A stretch of DNA of 64,000 nt from Tyzzerella sp. (GTDB lineage Bacteria; Bacillota; Clostridia; Lachnospirales; Lachnospiraceae), in NCBI GenBank assembly GCA_017465565.1, contig JAFTWA010000007.1, positions 1-64,000 of the forward strand. The letters run 5' to 3'. Positions within the stretch are counted from its first letter, which is position 1; the number at the start of each line of letters is the position of its first letter. A program made the position numbers and the translations under genes. A model generated the notes under the pieces. The model made no database searches. It was not told where the DNA came from and saw only the letters and a program-made list of their open reading frames with translations. Of this stretch, positions 1-7,374 are shown one piece after another.

Positions 1-186
1 AACTTCTTGAGAATGGGACACTTTAGAGAAACTTGCAGCTGAAGGCCTAACTTCACACAACAGTAACTGTGAATTGAAAGATGAATTTCATTTTGTGATT
101 TTCCTTATGCAGAAAAACTTGTATTCCACGCTAACAATTTTTGCGGATTTGTTGGAATCTAAGAATACTGCTCCATTTCGGTTATA

Positions 187-1785
187 TTATTGTTCTTTTT
201 TTAATCGTTTTGCTTCTTTTCTTGCTTCTTTCGCCGCAATCTTTTCTGCCTTGATTGCCTCTTTTTCTGCAATCCTTGCCTCTTTCTCTGCAATCTTTGC
301 AGCTTTGATAGCTTCCTTCCCAGCTATTTTTTCTGCCTTAGCATTTTCTTTAGCCTCTATCTTCGCTTCCTTCGCTGCTTTCTTTTCAGCCCTCTTCTGC
401 GCCCGGTTCTTTCTTGCTTTATGTCTGATTTTGCGGGTTGCAATAAAGTAAACCATAGAAATCAGAAGAATTCCTGATAAGGCTGCAAATCCAATCGCAG
501 CATACCATAAATAATCCAGTGGGATGTCAGGCCATTTTGTAGCTGGCTCCTCCACAACCTCTTCGATTTCTGCGTATCTCTGGAAGGTTCCATCTACATT
601 GTCATATCGATATAACACTTCTTCACCATTCTGGTCCAAAGCTGTCACAACACTGAATTCATCGTCAAGCTTCCAAGCATCAAATACTTTTTCTTGAATT
701 GTAATCTGTGTTTTCTCATAATCAGCAAAGGCTTCATTTTCTTCATTCAATGGCATGAGATAAATATACTTTTCCGCCGCAATCTGCACTGCTGCAAATT
801 CTTGAAATTCCTGTGTTTCTTCATTATAGATATAAAAACCAGCTGTCTCGCCATTTTGCAGACTCATTAGTTTTAGAGTTCCGCTTCCGTTAGTCAGAGC
901 CTCGTATTCACGTCCGTTGTATGTAACCTTTGTACGGGTAAAGCCTGTTGGAATCTGGTCGTCTGTGAAACCTTCATTTATGGTATTTTCTGTGCCATTT
1001 ATTTCAATCTTCTCTTTTTCACCACAAATAATAGTAATCTCATAAACCTTTGTGGAATCATTCTCTGCCATAACAACAACTTTCGCTGCGTTTTCGCCGA
1101 GTTTTAAATCTGTTCCGCCTGTGACACTCACCTTTGCCTTACTGCTTTCAGGAGTTGCCGAAATAGTTACTTCGGTCGTTTCTCCAGGAACAGTCACTGT
1201 GTAAGCTGTAGTTCCTGCACTGAAAGCCGGCGACAGTGTTCCCGGATAAATCTGTAGTGCGCTTAAGTTTGCATTGGAATCTCTGGTGTCCTGCGGTGTA
1301 TCACTGGAAGAATTGTTGCTTGAAGATGTAGCCACTTTGCCGGTCACCTTCGCGGAACCCCTGCTCTCTTCTAACTGTATATAGTCGAAATTCCAGATAT
1401 CTGCACTGGAAACAGAAACCGTATGCGTTCCCTCTGCAAGTATTTTAAATTTCATCGTAAATTTAAGTGCCGTCGTTGTTCCATCCGCAATACTGCCTGT
1501 ATATGTAACAGAGCCTGAGCCGCCATTTATAAATGCACTGCCATTGGATGCACTGCCAGACACATACTGTAAGCCCGCTGTCGGATATAAGATTACCACA
1601 TCTGCAGCACCAATTGCCCCCGATGAACTTGTAATAGAGCCACTCACAGTTACGGTACTGCCCACATTACCAGACGCTCCTGAAAGGGTTACCGTTCCAG
1701 ACGCGGCATGTGCATCTATCCCCCATACTTGCACAAGCAGGCAGATACTCAAAAAGAGTACTCCTATTTTTTTTAAAGTCTTCAT
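187..1785 (-). CDS. Membrane-anchored cohesin-like protein with cadherin-like domain and charged cytoplasmic tail
   Basis: 532 residues. A signal peptide (about 1-27, ending HAA) is followed by a Ser/Thr/Gly-rich beta-sandwich at about 28-150 that looks like a cohesin, and a cadherin-like beta-sandwich (PF12733 type) at about 172-255. An uncharacterised segment follows, then one membrane helix at about 425-448 and a roughly 80-residue tail almost entirely of Lys, Glu and Ala (repeated AEKEA/AKEA). The tail lies on the cytoplasmic side after a positive stop-transfer patch. The start has GGGGAG eight bases upstream. It lies 12 bases behind a dockerin protein in the same operon, so it may anchor that partner at the membrane. 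The cohesin call is by pattern only and no homologue search was possible. Confidence 0.65.
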   Translation of the reverse strand: MKTLKKIGVLFLSICLLVQVWGIDAHAASGTVTLSGASGNVGSTVTVSGSITSSSGAIGAADVVILYPTAGLQYVSGSASNGSAFINGGSGSVTYTGSIADGTTTALKFTMKFKILAEGTHTVSVSSADIWNFDYIQLEESRGSAKVTGKVATSSSNNSSSDTPQDTRDSNANLSALQIYPGTLSPAFSAGTTAYTVTVPGETTEVTISATPESSKAKVSVTGGTDLKLGENAAKVVVMAENDSTKVYEITIICGEKEKIEINGTENTINEGFTDDQIPTGFTRTKVTYNGREYEALTNGSGTLKLMSLQNGETAGFYIYNEETQEFQEFAAVQIAAEKYIYLMPLNEENEAFADYEKTQITIQEKVFDAWKLDDEFSVVTALDQNGEEVLYRYDNVDGTFQRYAEIEEVVEEPATKWPDIPLDYLWYAAIGFAALSGILLISMVYFIATRKIRHKARKNRAQKRAEKKAAKEAKIEAKENAKAEKIAGKEAIKAAKIAEKEARIAEKEAIKAEKIAAKEARKEAKRLKKEQ

Positions 1786-1797
1786 TTATTTTCTCCC

Positions 1798-3900
1798 CTA
1801 TTGTTTAATACTCTGTATTTTTACAATGTGCTTCTGCACCATCAAGGTATCAACTGCCTGCACTCTTCCATCCTTGTTTACGTCGGCAGCAGTAGAATAA
1901 GCACCACTCAACTGACTGATTTTCACAATGTGCTTCTGAATAACCAATGTATCAAGTGCATTTACCTTGCCATCGCCATTTACATCCCCATAAATGACTA
2001 CATTATATGTATTTTTCCAACTATTTGCTGAATCGTATACTCTCACCTGGTCCCCGGTTCCCACATTTCCACTCTTCACGGTACCTTTTGAATTTGTAAT
2101 CTGTACCTTTCCATTCGATACAGAAAAATTCTTTTGGAAATTTGCTGCTGTAATTGGGAAACTGGTAATTCCAGTAATGGTGTTATTACTATTCATCTTA
2201 TAAGTTGAACTGCTCACGCTCACACTCGCGCTTGAACCTCCACTTCCGCCAGAGCCAGAGGCCGCCTGTCTCACAATCTTGACTGTGTAGGTATCTGTTG
2301 CGCCACTCTGCGCTTTTGTGGTGATGATAAAGGTATTCGTTCCTACAGCCAGAGACTTTGTTCCCGTTCCAGAAACCTGTGTTGCCGAAACTACCGGTGT
2401 TGCCGAAATAGACACACTCGAAATGCTGTTTGGTACAATCACCGAATATGATGTGATGTTTGTGGCAAACGTTGGCGTCAGACTGTATCCCGAAACCGCC
2501 AATGCTTTCAGACGACTATTCGGATTCGCATCACTTGTCGGTTTTGGACAAGCCTCTGATGGCATGCTCTTATAAACCGGAATCTTGAACACCAGTGCAG
2601 CCTCTCTCGCACTCTCATCGTAACCTGATGCTACATTTCTTCCTTCGGTGGAAGCCCCCTGAACATTGGTCATATATTGATGCGTGAAAGCATCATAATC
2701 GCTGTCCACGTTAAACTTCTTCAGATACATGGTATCCTGTCCTTGATTTACATAACCGGTTCCATAATATTCAGCACCACCTATGATAGACTTTGTCCTG
2801 GTATTCCAAGGTCTTTTATAACTAGTCAGGGCGCTGTCTTGTCCGCCGGCCCACCATAGTCCCCTTGTAGTGGCAGACGAAAATCTACTATCTGCAAATG
2901 CTCCTATATTAAAATAATTATATAATCCTGGATATGTGGAATGGGTTCCCGAAATGTTATCAGAAGTACCCGTTCCCTGTTCCTGCATAATCATGGAACC
3001 AAGCATCAATGGGTCTACACCAGAGCTTGCCGCCGCTGACATAATCGTGTCCACATAGTTCTTAATCGTGCTGTCTGTCTCACTTTCCTTATATGTACCT
3101 TTGAGGAATGAGTTTCTTGATGTTACCATATTAACCAATTCCGCCCGCTTTGCAGCTATCTGGCTTGATGTCATGGAATCTGCTTCATAGCTCTGCTTCA
3201 AAAACTGGAAGATGTATGTACTATCCAGAAAATTTCTAGGATCCATGAAGTAAGCGACAATCTCCCTGGAAGCCGCATTCCACTTACTGCTGCCGTCAAA
3301 AGGAGTCCATGTATTTGTCTCCCAGTTATATGCACCTTCTTCGGTAGACTTCCATGAAGTCGGACTATCATACCAGATGAGACTCTTTCCTACTACACTT
3401 TCCTGGTCTACCACGTAGTCCCAGTCCATATTGACATGCTGTGCCTTAAACACCCAGTTTGGATACTGTGCATGCAATTGTCTCAATGCCGCTTTATAAG
3501 ATTCTGGAAATCCCTGTGCCGTGAGATAGGCTTCGAAATCACCATCTGGAGTCACGGTTGTATCTGCCACAACCCTTTCTGTTACCGTAACACAAGCCGA
3601 AGATACCCAGCCTGTTTTTCCATTAATTGTAGCCTGATACCATAGCACCGGTGTTGGACGCGAATCGTAAGCTTCGTTCAACACTTCCCCTGAATCTCCC
3701 TGAACTAAATAACCGATTTCGTTACCATCTTGAACTTTCGGTTCCGATCTGAACGTCGCATTTGCAAGTGATACTGTAGCAATCTTCACAGTTCTTGCCC
3801 GTGCGGAAATTCCCACCGACAAGCATCCTACAAGCATCGCCAGCACAAGAAAATATATTAAAATTCGACTTTTTCTTGAGTTAATTCCTTTTAATTGCAA
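1798..3900 (-). CDS. Secreted SH3b-glucosaminidase-dockerin peptidoglycan hydrolase
   Basis: About 700 residues from a TTG start at 3900, preceded by AAGGGGAG at good spacing. Reading further upstream to 3972 would run the gene through a promoter. Order: signal peptide or anchor helix, SH3b-like domain (from TVKIATVSLAN), a linker, a GH73-like glucosaminidase domain (region with MIMQEQG and YNYFNIGAF), a cadherin-like beta-sandwich, a Gly/Ser linker, and a C-terminal type I dockerin with two calcium loops (DVNGDGKVNALD and DVNKDGRVQAVD). The family cleaves the glycan strand of peptidoglycan. The dockerin suggests docking onto the cohesin-like protein encoded just downstream rather than onto a cellulosome. 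It is the first gene of a two-gene operon. Confidence 0.8.
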   Translation of the reverse strand: MQLKGINSRKSRILIYFLVLAMLVGCLSVGISARARTVKIATVSLANATFRSEPKVQDGNEIGYLVQGDSGEVLNEAYDSRPTPVLWYQATINGKTGWVSSACVTVTERVVADTTVTPDGDFEAYLTAQGFPESYKAALRQLHAQYPNWVFKAQHVNMDWDYVVDQESVVGKSLIWYDSPTSWKSTEEGAYNWETNTWTPFDGSSKWNAASREIVAYFMDPRNFLDSTYIFQFLKQSYEADSMTSSQIAAKRAELVNMVTSRNSFLKGTYKESETDSTIKNYVDTIMSAAASSGVDPLMLGSMIMQEQGTGTSDNISGTHSTYPGLYNYFNIGAFADSRFSSATTRGLWWAGGQDSALTSYKRPWNTRTKSIIGGAEYYGTGYVNQGQDTMYLKKFNVDSDYDAFTHQYMTNVQGASTEGRNVASGYDESAREAALVFKIPVYKSMPSEACPKPTSDANPNSRLKALAVSGYSLTPTFATNITSYSVIVPNSISSVSISATPVVSATQVSGTGTKSLAVGTNTFIITTKAQSGATDTYTVKIVRQAASGSGGSGGSSASVSVSSSTYKMNSNNTITGITSFPITAANFQKNFSVSNGKVQITNSKGTVKSGNVGTGDQVRVYDSANSWKNTYNVVIYGDVNGDGKVNALDTLVIQKHIVKISQLSGAYSTAADVNKDGRVQAVDTLMVQKHIVKIQSIKQ

Positions 3901-3943
3901 TATTTTTCTCCCCTTAAACATAAAATCCCATTTTTTCAATAAT

Positions 3944-3972
3944 ATCTTACATTTTTCACCACAAAAAGTCAA
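3944..3972 (-). promoter_or_regulatory. Promoter of the dockerin/cohesin operon
   Basis: On the minus strand TTGACT (3972-3967) and TAAGAT (3949-3944) are separated by 17 bases, a near-consensus sigma-A promoter. It lies 44 bases before the TTG start at 3900. The TTG of the -35 box is in frame with the gene and could be mistaken for its start. Confidence 0.7.
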
Positions 3973-4050
3973 TGAAATGGCTCAAATTAAGAATAAAATA
4001 AGAGATATGGAATTATCTTCCATACCCCTCGCTTCTTACATCATTTTTCA

Positions 4051-4728
4051 TCATCTCTCTGAAATTTTATAAACCATACACGGCCTTCCGCCTGTCTCGT
4101 AGTTCATCTCTCCCACAACCAGCCCTGTTTCTGCCAGGTAATTCATATATCGCCTTACTGTTACACTGGTCAAGCCGATTTCTTCAGCAATCTCATCCCC
4201 CGTAAGCCACACATCTTTATGCGCTTTCATATGTTCTATCATAAGATGCAGGGTTTTCTCCTGAATTCCCTTCGGGAGAATGTCTTCACTTTTCTTTCGC
4301 ACATTATCCATGATAAAATCAATTTTCTTCTGGTTCAGTGTATCTAAATCTTTCAGGGCATTTACCTGGGCAATATATTTGTCGAGCGCCATCACAAACC
4401 GTTCATAAGTGAAGGGTTTTACCAGATAATCCACGATTCCAAGATGGAGCGCCTCTTCCAGAGATTCCCGGTCATTTGCCGCGGTCACCATAATAACATC
4501 TACAGAGATTTTGGCTTTTCTGATTTGCCTTAAAACCTCAAATCCGTCCGTGTAAGGCATAAATACGTCCAAGACAATCAAATCGACAACATTTTCCTTC
4601 AGAAAATCCAATGCACTTTTGCCATCTTTACATTTTCCCACAACACGAAACTGTTTATTTCGACTAACATACTGTTCGTTTATCATTGCAACCATTGGGT
4701 CGTCTTCTACGATTAACACTTGATACAT
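4051..4728 (-). CDS. Response regulator, CitB/DcuR type
   Basis: 225 residues. The N-terminal receiver domain (about 1-120) has the acidic pair E8/D9/D10, the phospho-acceptor D54 in IVLDVF, and the conserved Lys in LVKPF. The C-terminal part (about 165-225) is a helix-turn-helix typical of the CitB/DcuR/MalR group (GDEIAEEIGLTSVTVRRY). It lies 21 bases behind a sensor kinase of the matching DcuS/CitA family, so the two form one two-component system. By family the system would sense a C4-dicarboxylate or citrate-like carboxylate; the actual ligand and target genes are not shown by the sequence. Confidence 0.9.
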   Translation of the reverse strand: MYQVLIVEDDPMVAMINEQYVSRNKQFRVVGKCKDGKSALDFLKENVVDLIVLDVFMPYTDGFEVLRQIRKAKISVDVIMVTAANDRESLEEALHLGIVDYLVKPFTYERFVMALDKYIAQVNALKDLDTLNQKKIDFIMDNVRKKSEDILPKGIQEKTLHLMIEHMKAHKDVWLTGDEIAEEIGLTSVTVRRYMNYLAETGLVVGEMNYETGGRPCMVYKISER

Positions 4729-4749
4729 GTTATTCCTCCTTCACTTCTA

Positions 4750-6282
4750 TCATTTTGTAAAGCTTACTGAAAATGAAGTTCCTGCGCCTTCCTGCGATTC
4801 TACCGTAATCGTTCCTCCAAGGCTTTCCACCATTGTCTTCACCTGGTATAAGCCCGTTCCTCTGCCTTCGCCCTTCGTTGAATATCCATTTTCAAAAATA
4901 TGCTCCAAATCCTGTTCCGATATTCCTGTACCTGTATCATCTGTTGTAATCAACACCGCTCCTGGTCTGGAATAAATTCCAAACAGCAATTCTTTTTGCA
5001 CATCATATGCATCATTTTTTTCATTCATGGCTTCAAACGCATTATCTATCAAATTTCCAATTACCGTTACAAGTACCTCTGACGGCAAATTCATATCGGT
5101 ATTAGAATAATAACATCCCTCTCTTAAAATAAATTTAACGTTTAACTCCGACGCCCTTGCTGTCTTGCCAATTAGCAGCGCCGCAACAGCTGGTTCATTT
5201 ACTGCATTCATAATCTTGCTTATCGTCGCCCGCTGTACAATTGTAATATTCTCAATATACGAAACTGCTTCCTCATACATCTCCATTTGAATCAATCCAA
5301 GGATGACATGCAGTTTGTTAGTAAAGTCATGGTTATTTGCGCGCATAGAATCTACAAGATAGCGTGTTCCCGTCAAATCCTCCACCAGCTTCATATATTC
5401 CGCCCTATCATGCAAAATAGCGACTTCCCCTACCGTTTCATCATTTTCCCTGATTGGCACCTTATCCATCAGCACATTTTCACTGCACAATTTGACATTA
5501 TCTAACTGCTGCCCAACAATATTTCGATCACCTAACATTGCTGAAGCCGCATGGTTGACAAATTGTACGGTTCCCTCCCGGTCAACTGCTATGATTCCTT
5601 CATCCAGGGACTCTAGAATATTATCTCTGACTTGGTACATAGCCGAAAAAACGTCCGGCTCATAGCCTAACAGACTTTTTTTAATCGTTCCCGACAACTC
5701 TGTAGAAATCAAAAGCTCCATTAGAATCGCAGCGATTGTTATTAGAATAAAAATAAAAGCCGTCTGCAGCGTTTCTCTATGAATATTCTGCATAAGCATA
5801 ATTGCCATAACAAATCCGATATAGTTCCCGTCTGCATCATAGATAGCAGCATAAGCCCTCCGCTGTGTGCCAGAAGGTCCAATATCATTCGTCGCATAGT
5901 AGCCTTCTTCATCGGATTCAAATTCTGGAGTTGTCCCATCATAAACAGTTCCAATCAATTCATGGTTTGAATGATATAACCGCACATTATCTTTTCCCAC
6001 TACTGAGATCACATCGATATTGTCGAGTGTATCCTTCAGCGAGTCTAAATACTCTGCCAGTATGGCTGAATCTTTCCCATCATCAATCAGCATCGGTGAG
6101 CGTGCAATGGTCTCGGCTACATTTTGTAGATTTTGATCTCTTTTCTGCGTCTCAAAATGAATATTAATCAATGTTCCCGCAACTCCCAAAAAGAGAGCAA
6201 GCGAAACAATCAAAATAATCTGTGAACGAAAAAAAATCTGCTGTATCCTTTTCAACGTGATTTTCTTATTTTTACCAGCCAT
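4750..6282 (-). CDS. Sensor histidine kinase, DcuS/CitA type
   Basis: 510 residues. A membrane helix at about 20-40, an extracytoplasmic PAS-like sensor to about 172, a second helix (about 175-195), a cytoplasmic PAS domain (about 215-300), a phospho-acceptor helix with the family motif NNHDFTNKLHVILGL, and a HATPase domain with NLIDNAFEAM, GTGIS and GRGTGLYQVK. This order is diagnostic of the citrate/C4-dicarboxylate sensor family. RBS GGAAAGGA precedes the ATG. It is co-transcribed with the response regulator. No dicarboxylate transporter is adjacent; the succinate operon at 51581-64000 is a possible but unproven target. Confidence 0.9.
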   Translation of the reverse strand: MAGKNKKITLKRIQQIFFRSQIILIVSLALFLGVAGTLINIHFETQKRDQNLQNVAETIARSPMLIDDGKDSAILAEYLDSLKDTLDNIDVISVVGKDNVRLYHSNHELIGTVYDGTTPEFESDEEGYYATNDIGPSGTQRRAYAAIYDADGNYIGFVMAIMLMQNIHRETLQTAFIFILITIAAILMELLISTELSGTIKKSLLGYEPDVFSAMYQVRDNILESLDEGIIAVDREGTVQFVNHAASAMLGDRNIVGQQLDNVKLCSENVLMDKVPIRENDETVGEVAILHDRAEYMKLVEDLTGTRYLVDSMRANNHDFTNKLHVILGLIQMEMYEEAVSYIENITIVQRATISKIMNAVNEPAVAALLIGKTARASELNVKFILREGCYYSNTDMNLPSEVLVTVIGNLIDNAFEAMNEKNDAYDVQKELLFGIYSRPGAVLITTDDTGTGISEQDLEHIFENGYSTKGEGRGTGLYQVKTMVESLGGTITVESQEGAGTSFSVSFTK

Positions 6283-6340
6283 AGTTTGCAGTCCTTTCCT
6301 TTATATTACTCTGACTCTATCATATTTTGTTACTTTTGAA

Positions 6341-6362
6341 AAACCTTTTGAAAGTAAAATAA
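6341..6362. promoter_or_regulatory. Repeated CTTTTGAAA motif between divergent genes
   Basis: Two copies of CTTTTGAAA lie about 12 bases apart in the 185-base gap between the sensor kinase and the plus-strand gene pair, and together they form an imperfect palindrome. This could be an operator, perhaps for the adjacent response regulator. The region is AT-rich, so chance is possible. Confidence 0.25.
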
Positions 6363-6403
6363 ATGAATATTTTTATAAAATTTTGTTTCTATTTTTCGTA
6401 AAA

Positions 6404-6432
6404 TTGTTTTTCAATTTATGCCAAAGTATGAT
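6404..6432 (+). promoter_or_regulatory. Promoter of the SemiSWEET/SGNH gene pair
   Basis: TTGTTT (6404-6409) and TATGAT (6427-6432) with a 17-base spacer, 35 bases before the ATG at 6468. An AAAGGAG ribosome site lies between. Confidence 0.6.
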
Positions 6433-6467
6433 GACAGCAAAACATAGCATAAAGGAGAAATGAAATT

Positions 6468-6743
6468 ATGGGATCAATTTTTGAATCAATTATGTTAATC
6501 TGTTTCGGTTTATCATGGCCTTTAAACGTAATCAAAGCCTACAAAGCCAGAACAGCAAAGGGAACAAGTTTACCATTTATTTTACTTATCATTACTGGGT
6601 ATGTTGCTGGAATTACTGCAAAACTCATTACAGGACAAATCAATTATGTACTCGTTGTATATTTACTGAACCTTGCAATTGTTTCAATGAATGTTGTGGT
6701 ATATTTCAGAAATGTTGCTTTAGATAGAAAAGGAGTTGCATAA
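6468..6743 (+). CDS. SemiSWEET-like / PQ-loop small membrane protein
   Basis: 91 residues with three predicted membrane helices (about 4-20, 37-57 and 63-83), one PQ-loop triple-helix bundle. The first helix ends with a PQ-loop-like WPLNVIKAYKARTAKGTS. Bacterial SemiSWEETs of this size work as dimers moving sugars or similar small solutes across the membrane. Substrate unknown. RBS AAAGGAG. The stop overlaps the start of the next gene (TAATG), so the two are translationally coupled. Confidence 0.75.
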   Translation: MGSIFESIMLICFGLSWPLNVIKAYKARTAKGTSLPFILLIITGYVAGITAKLITGQINYVLVVYLLNLAIVSMNVVVYFRNVALDRKGVA

Positions 6744-7333
6744 TGATGTATGGAAAAGAACACAAAAATTATTTGGCTTTAAATAACCTTGCGGAGCCAA
6801 ATGGAATCGTAATATTTGGCGGAACTGAGGATAAGGAAATTCCTCTTTGCGAATTGAAGCAAGCCTTTGACTTGAAATCCAATATATATAACAGAAGTTT
6901 TTCCGGACTTTCTATCTATACGGCGGAAGAAATCTATGATACCTGCGTTGCACCTTTATGGCCTGAAACCATTCTGCTGCATATTGGGAATGCTAATGTC
7001 AATGATTTCGCTCAAAACCCAAGCGAATTTGTTCAAAAATATAGAGAACTGATTCAGCATATCAAAACCTCAGACACAAAATGTAATATAGCAATTATCT
7101 CACTCAGAAATTATGATAATGATGCAACGGTCGCCGAACTCAACAGGCACCTTAAATATATTGCAGAATCAGAGCGCTGTGAATTTGGTGACATTTCAGC
7201 CAAACGTGTATGGAATCCAAAACAGACAAAAGAAGTTGCTTCTTTCTTATATTCCACTGGATTTGTGCGTCCATTAAAGATAAAACGTCCTATTTATGAT
7301 TTAGCTAAAATACTTTTTTGTTATGAAATTTAG
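6743..7333 (+). CDS. SGNH-like protein lacking the usual catalytic residues
   Basis: 196 residues. The fold looks like an SGNH/GDSL hydrolase: a beta-strand ending IVIFGGTED in place of the GDS block, a NRSFSGLSI block, and LHIGNANVND where active enzymes have G-x-N-D. The nucleophile Ser of GDS is not present at the expected place and no C-terminal DxxH is visible, so it may be non-catalytic or use a different residue. It is coupled to the SemiSWEET-like gene and shares its promoter. Function unknown. Confidence 0.55.
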   Translation: MMYGKEHKNYLALNNLAEPNGIVIFGGTEDKEIPLCELKQAFDLKSNIYNRSFSGLSIYTAEEIYDTCVAPLWPETILLHIGNANVNDFAQNPSEFVQKYRELIQHIKTSDTKCNIAIISLRNYDNDATVAELNRHLKYIAESERCEFGDISAKRVWNPKQTKEVASFLYSTGFVRPLKIKRPIYDLAKILFCYEI

Positions 7334-7340
7334 CAATAAA

Positions 7341-7366
7341 AAGAAGAGTGGTCCCCCACTCTTCTT
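7341..7366 (-). terminator. Terminator between convergent operons
   Basis: A perfect 11-base-pair stem (7341-7351 with 7356-7366) and a TCCC loop lie between the plus-strand pair and the minus-strand catabolic operon. On the minus strand the stem is followed by a run of T, so it terminates cluster A. It may act weakly on the plus strand as well. Confidence 0.8.
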
Positions 7367-7374
7367 CTCTCCCA

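Noticed and set aside
74..451. Plus-strand reading frame of 125 codons
   Set aside because: It is the complement of the Lys/Glu/Ala tail of the real minus-strand gene; the repeats keep the opposite strand open.
3901..3972. TTG start at 3972 for the dockerin protein
   Set aside because: This TTG is the first triplet of a good -35 box with a -10 at 17 bases, and the TTG at 3900 has a strong ribosome site.
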